This document shows, in pieces, positions 60,593 through 64,000 of a DNA stretch of 64,000 nucleotides (its first letter is position 1; every line of letters begins with the position of its first letter). The DNA comes from Citrobacter amalonaticus (GTDB lineage: Bacteria > Pseudomonadota > Gammaproteobacteria > Enterobacterales > Enterobacteriaceae), in assembly GCF_018323885.1 (NCBI RefSeq), contig NZ_AP024585.1, positions 1,674,001-1,738,000 of the forward strand, written 5' to 3'. The translations under genes and the position numbers were made by a program. The notes under the pieces were generated by a model. That model saw nothing but the letters and a program-made list of their open reading frames with translations. It did not search any database and was not told the DNA's origin.

Positions 60593-61027
60593 ATGCTTAT
60601 CACATTGTTAAATGCAGTGAATCGGATGCTGACGCACGAGGATTTTGGCAAGTTTTTATTACGCCTGGCGGTTGGGGGATTGATGCTGTTTCACGGGCTG
60701 CATAAGCTGTTTGCCGGGATTGATGGCATTAGCGGAATGCTGATTGCCAAAGGGTTACCGGGCTTTATTGCGTACGGCGTACTGGTGGGGGAAGTGATTG
60801 CGCCTTGTCTGATTATTCTCGGGATCCTGACGCGTCCTGCGGCGCTGGTGCTGGCATTCACCATGATTGTGGCGTGGCTGATGGTCGGGATGAATGAAAC
60901 CTGGGCGCTGGATAAAACTGGCGCCTGGGCAATTGAAAGTCTGATCTATTTCTTTATCGGCGCACTGGTGGTGGCGTTTCTCGGTGCGGGACGGTTTTCG
61001 GTTGCGGGTAATTCAGCCTGGCGGTAA
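60593..61027 (+). CDS. DoxX-family membrane protein
   Basis: Protein of 144 residues with four hydrophobic segments. N-terminal GKFLLRLAVGGLMLFHGLHKL (about 19-39) and GEVIAPCLIILGILTRPAAL (about 66-85) are DoxX/DoxD signatures. Family members are linked to quinone, thiosulfate or redox stress functions, but none is proven here. It has its own promoter region divergent from poxB and ends in a bidirectional terminator facing hcr. I do not recall it at this place in E. coli K-12. AGGGG lies about 10 nt before ATG 60593. Confidence 0.85.
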   Translation: MLITLLNAVNRMLTHEDFGKFLLRLAVGGLMLFHGLHKLFAGIDGISGMLIAKGLPGFIAYGVLVGEVIAPCLIILGILTRPAALVLAFTMIVAWLMVGMNETWALDKTGAWAIESLIYFFIGALVVAFLGAGRFSVAGNSAWR

Positions 61028-61030
61028 AAA

Positions 61031-61053
61031 AAAGCCCGGACGAACCGGGCTTT
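61031..61053. terminator. Bidirectional terminator between the DoxX gene and hcr
   Basis: Nine-bp stem AAAGCCCGG / CCGGGCTTT with a 5-nt loop, flanked by an A-run on the left. Lies 3 bp past the DoxX stop and 6 bp before the hcr stop codon. Confidence 0.9.
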
Positions 61054-61059
61054 GTTGAC

Positions 61060-62028
61060 TCAGGCGAGCACTAAGTCGCCCTGCGGGTGACAGGAGCAGG
61101 CCAGTACGTAGCCTTCGGCGATTTCAGCATCGGTTAGCGTCATGGTGCTGCTGACCGTATAGTCGCCGGAAACCACTTTGGTTTTACAGCACCCGCAGAC
61201 GCCCGCGCGGCAGGCAACGGTGACGGGCACCTTGTTGCTTTCCAGCGCATCCAGCAGCGTCGTACCGACCGGCGCGTAAAATTCTTTCGCTGGCTGCAGC
61301 TTAGTGAATTTCAGACCGCTGGTTACCGCTTCCGCTACCGGGGTGAAGAACTGTTCTTTAAAGAAGCGCGTGACACCCAGCGCTTTCACTTCCCGCTCGA
61401 CCAGATCCATATACGGCGCCGGGCCACAGGTCATCACCGTGCGGGAGGCCAGATCCGGTACCTGTTGCAACAGCGCAGTGGTCAGGCGACCGGCGACAAA
61501 ACCGGCCGTGGCGTTGTTTTCCGCCACCAGCGTGACCGGATACTGACGCCATTCTTCGGCAAAAATGACATCCTGCGGCGAGCGCACGTTGAAGATCACC
61601 TGTACGTCAGCATGCGGACGGTACTTCGCCAACCAGCGGCGCATCGACATGATCGGCGTGACGCCACAACCGGCTGCCAGCATCAGGAACTTATCATCGG
61701 CTTTGTCTTCGCAGATGAAATCGCCCATTGCATCGGACAGCCAGAGGTAGTCGCCGCGCTTCACGTCGCGGGTTAACCACTGTGAGCCCGCACCGTCGTC
61801 AATCCGGCGAACGGTCAGCGTAATGTACTCGCTGACGCCCGGCGTTGAAGAGAGCGTGTAAGCGCGCAGCGTTTCCGCCGAATTACGCACGCTGATCAGT
61901 GCATACTGCCCGGCGCGATACGGATAATAGTCGTGGCACAGCAACGAAATTGTCCATACATCCGGCGTTTCCTGATGGATGTGATGAACCTGCATCCGCC
62001 ATGGGCACTGATGAGTTGGCATTGTCAT
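61060..62028 (-). CDS. hcr: NADH oxidoreductase Hcr
   Basis: FAD- and 2Fe-2S-containing reductase of 322 residues, E. coli length, the electron donor of Hcp. FAD motif RAYTLSSTPG (about 55-64), NAD region AAGCGVTPIMS (about 118-128), and a C-terminal plant-type ferredoxin domain with CRAGVCGCC (about 271-279) plus a distal Cys near 309. 11 nt after hcp in one operon. Confidence 0.97.
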   Translation of the reverse strand: MTMPTHQCPWRMQVHHIHQETPDVWTISLLCHDYYPYRAGQYALISVRNSAETLRAYTLSSTPGVSEYITLTVRRIDDGAGSQWLTRDVKRGDYLWLSDAMGDFICEDKADDKFLMLAAGCGVTPIMSMRRWLAKYRPHADVQVIFNVRSPQDVIFAEEWRQYPVTLVAENNATAGFVAGRLTTALLQQVPDLASRTVMTCGPAPYMDLVEREVKALGVTRFFKEQFFTPVAEAVTSGLKFTKLQPAKEFYAPVGTTLLDALESNKVPVTVACRAGVCGCCKTKVVSGDYTVSSTMTLTDAEIAEGYVLACSCHPQGDLVLA

Positions 62029-62039
62029 TTTTTTACTCC

Positions 62040-63692
62040 TTACGCGCTCAGCAACTGCTTCATGTCTTCTTCAACGGTGGTCACGGAACGTAGACCAAAT
62101 TTCTCGTTGAGTACCGCCAGCAGATCCGGCGTGAAGAAACCAGGCGCCGTCGGGCCAGTAACGATGTTTTTCACACCGAGAGACAGCAGGGTCAGCAGAA
62201 TGACAATCGCTTTCTGTTCAAACCAGGAGAGTACCAGCGACAGCGGCAGGTCGTTTACGCCACAGCCCAGTTTCTCTGCCAGCGTCACTGCCAGAATGAT
62301 AGCGGAGTACGCATCGTTACACTGACCGGCATCAACCAGACGCGGCAGGCCTTCGATATCGCCGAACTCCAGCTTGTTGAAGCGATATTTACCGCAGGCC
62401 AGGGTCAGGATCAGGCAATCATCCGGTACGCTGGTGGCGAAATCAGTGAAGTAGTTACGTTCGCCGCGCGCGCCGTCACAGCCGCCAACCAGGAAGATGT
62501 GACGCAGTTTTTCACGGCTCACCAGATCGATCAGGGTGTCCGCCGCGCCCAGCAGGGTCTGACGACCGAAACCGACGGTGATCAGGTGTGGAATTTCGCT
62601 GTACGGGAAGCCTGCCATTTGCTGGGCCTGCGCGATAACCGGACCGAAGTCATCGCCTTCCAGGTGGCTCACACCCGGCCAACCGACGATGCTGCGAGTC
62701 CAGATACGATCGTCGTAACTGCCAACGGTCGGGTCGATGATGCAGTTAGAGGTCATCACGATAGGGCCAGGGAAGCGGGCGAATTCGACCTGCTGGTTCT
62801 GCCAGCCGCTACCGTAGTTACCAATCAGATGTTTGAATTTACGCAGTTCCGGATAACCGTGCGCGGGCAGCATTTCACCGTGGGTGTAGACGTTAACGCC
62901 CGTACCTTCGGTTTGTTCCAGCAGGTTATACAGATCTTTCAGGTCATGACCTGAGATCAGGATGCACTTCCCTTCGGTCGCTTTCACGTTAACCTGGGTC
63001 GGCGTCGGGTGGCCGTATTTAGTGGTTTCACCGGCATCCAGAATGCTCATCACTTTGAAGTTCATCTGGCCGATTTCCATTGAGCACTCCAGCAGAGCGT
63101 TCATATCGGAAGGCCAGGTGCCCAGCCACGCCATGATTTTATGGTACTGCGCGTAGATATCGTTGTCGTACTTCCCGAGAACGTGCGCGTGCTCCATATA
63201 GGCCGCCGCCCCTTTCAGACCGTACAGGCACAACAGACGCAGGCCGAGAATGTTCTCGCCAATCGCGGCTTTGTCTTTGTTCGGGGTAAATTCGGCGGCC
63301 TGACGCTGCAGGTCGCCCAGATCGTCGCTAACCAGTTGCAGGTCAGCCATTGGGTTATCGCAGTGCGCATTGGCGTCAACGCTCAGGCATTGGGTTTTTA
63401 GCGCTTCACGCATCGCGATAGCGTCGCGTGCATAGCCAACGATACGTGGAGAATCGAAGTTAACGTTGGTCAGCGTGGAGAAGAAAGCACGCGGGGCAAA
63501 GTTATCAACGTCATGATTAATGATGCCATATTCACGAGCTTTAGTCGCCCATGCAGACAGACCTTGTAGGGAGGCGATCAGCAGATCCTGCAGATCAGAG
63601 GTTTCAGCCGTTTTACCGCACATACCCTGCGCGTAAGAGCAGCCGTTTCCTGCCGGAGTACGGATGGTTTGTTCACATTGCACACAAAACAT
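62040..63692 (-). CDS. hcp: Hydroxylamine reductase / hybrid cluster protein Hcp
   Basis: Hybrid cluster protein of 550 residues, E. coli length. N-terminal cysteines Cx2Cx11Cx6C (Cys3, 6, 18, 25) are those of the enterobacterial class. Hybrid-cluster ligand region GGCDGARGE and C-terminal CGVNDLPLS are present. It is a high-affinity NO reductase and nitrosylation mediator under anaerobiosis. Start ATG 63692 (MFCVQCEQ); an 11-residue longer frame lies over the NsrR-like site. Confidence 0.97.
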   Translation of the reverse strand: MFCVQCEQTIRTPAGNGCSYAQGMCGKTAETSDLQDLLIASLQGLSAWATKAREYGIINHDVDNFAPRAFFSTLTNVNFDSPRIVGYARDAIAMREALKTQCLSVDANAHCDNPMADLQLVSDDLGDLQRQAAEFTPNKDKAAIGENILGLRLLCLYGLKGAAAYMEHAHVLGKYDNDIYAQYHKIMAWLGTWPSDMNALLECSMEIGQMNFKVMSILDAGETTKYGHPTPTQVNVKATEGKCILISGHDLKDLYNLLEQTEGTGVNVYTHGEMLPAHGYPELRKFKHLIGNYGSGWQNQQVEFARFPGPIVMTSNCIIDPTVGSYDDRIWTRSIVGWPGVSHLEGDDFGPVIAQAQQMAGFPYSEIPHLITVGFGRQTLLGAADTLIDLVSREKLRHIFLVGGCDGARGERNYFTDFATSVPDDCLILTLACGKYRFNKLEFGDIEGLPRLVDAGQCNDAYSAIILAVTLAEKLGCGVNDLPLSLVLSWFEQKAIVILLTLLSLGVKNIVTGPTAPGFFTPDLLAVLNEKFGLRSVTTVEEDMKQLLSA

Positions 63693-63705
63693 GGTCACAC
63701 CTTTA

Positions 63706-63728
63706 AAGTTATATTTGATATACATGTT
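63706..63728 (-). promoter_or_regulatory. NsrR-like site upstream of hcp
   Basis: Two 11-bp inverted half sites separated by one base: AAGTTATATTT-G-ATATACATGTT, each 9 of 11 to the NsrR half-site consensus AAGATGYATTT. It lies 14 bp upstream of the hcp start, as expected for repression by the NO sensor NsrR, an established regulator of hcp in E. coli. Confidence 0.6.
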
Positions 63729-63787
63729 TAAGATTATGCCTGTACGCAGAGGGATAAAAGGGATTTCTGATACAACTTACAGGGAGA

Positions 63788-63801
63788 TTGATTTAGCGCA
63801 A
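63788..63801 (-). promoter_or_regulatory. FNR-like site upstream of hcp
   Basis: TTGAT-TTAG-CGCAA matches FNR at 8 of 10 positions. It is about 102 bp upstream of the hcp ATG, in line with an upstream class I-type FNR site known for E. coli hcp. Confidence 0.55.
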
Positions 63802-63835
63802 TTTTGGCGGCAGTGGCCTACCGCCAAAGAGGGCG

Positions 63836-64000
63836 TTAAGCGGAGAAAAAAGCCATCAAAATGGGCACCAGCAAACTGAGGACAAAGCCGTGAACAATCG
63901 CCGCTGGAACCATCTCCAGCCCACCGGTACGCTGTAAAACCGGCAGGGTAAAGTCCATTGACGTGGCACCACACAGTCCCAGTGCAGTAGAACGGCTGCG
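63836..64000 (-). CDS. lysO: L-lysine exporter LysO (YbjE), 3' end
   Basis: Last 54 residues of LysO, cut by the right edge. The reading frame gives LCGATSMDFTLPVLQ and ends LVPILMAFFSA, matching the E. coli C-terminus closely. The E. coli protein (about 299 residues) exports L-lysine and thialysine. Two hydrophobic segments are visible. It is upstream of, and in the same direction as, hcp, separated by about 143 bp holding the hcp promoter elements and a hairpin (63803-63828). Confidence 0.93.
   Translation of the reverse strand, partial: RSRSTALGLCGATSMDFTLPVLQRTGGLEMVPAAIVHGFVLSLLVPILMAFFSA

Noticed and set aside
63803..63828. Hairpin TTTGGCGG / CCGCCAAA after lysO as a rho-independent terminator
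   Set aside because: On the lysO strand the stem is followed by an A-rich rather than T-rich stretch, so ordinary termination is doubtful.
1..64000. CRISPR array, prophage, insertion sequence, tRNA or rRNA genes
   Set aside because: No regularly spaced direct repeats, integrase or transposase frames, cloverleaf or rRNA sequences were recognised; the repeats seen are REP/BIME and ERIC elements.

Overview
The window is a 64 kb stretch of enterobacterial chromosome. Gene content, gene order and protein sequences match the E. coli K-12 segment from ybiP to lysO (about 18-20 min on the K-12 map) almost gene for gene. Intergenic REP/BIME palindromes, an ERIC element and the sRNA gene rybB also point to the E. 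coli/Salmonella/Citrobacter group. Several protein differences from K-12, a three-gene insertion and an extra DoxX gene make E. coli itself unlikely. Citrobacter is my best guess, but genus was not tested.

Layout, left to right. (1) 1-6065: 3' part of ybiP/opgE (envelope phosphoethanolamine transferase), the 42-residue protein MntS with an MntR box, mntR, ybiR, ldtB and the ABC-F gene ybiT. (2) 6066-11288: an ERIC element, then an accessory block absent from K-12: a GH31 alpha-glycosidase and an ACS-type MFS permease in one operon, with a divergent LacI-family regulator. (3) 11285-17786: ybiU, the HAD phosphatase ybiV, the glycyl-radical pair pflF/pflE and the divergent aldolase gene fsaA. 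A palindrome resembling an FNR site lies between pflE and fsaA. (4) 17875-26295: moeB-moeA (molybdenum cofactor), then iaaA-gsiABCD (isoaspartyl peptidase and glutathione importer). (5) 26383-37377: rimO, bssR, yliI, gstB, dacC, deoR, ybjG, mdfA, ybjI, ybjJ and rcdA. (6) 37515-43000: sRNA rybB with a sigma-E promoter, ybjL, ybjM, grxA, and the ybjC-nfsA-rimK-ybjN group. (7) 43365-49247: putrescine importer potFGHI, ybjO, rlmC. (8) 49342-53110: arginine uptake genes artJ and artPIQM with ARG-box-like sites. (9) 53339-60441: ybjP, ybjQ-amiD, ybjS, and poxB-ltaE-ybjT. (10) 60593-64000: a DoxX-family gene absent from K-12, hcr-hcp with NsrR-like and FNR-like sites, and the 3' end of lysO.

Functionally most of the window is core genome: manganese homeostasis, peptidoglycan remodelling, cofactor synthesis, importers for glutathione, putrescine and arginine, redox and nitrosative stress defence, and anaerobic metabolism. 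The least explained parts are the GH31/MFS/LacI block (a candidate glycoside utilisation system of unknown substrate), the DoxX gene beside the hcp-hcr operon, and the regulatory architecture between fsaA and pflEF. I saw no CRISPR array, prophage, insertion sequence, rRNA or tRNA gene. Relative to K-12, yliE/yliF are missing between gsiD and rimO and ybjH is missing between mdfA and ybjI.
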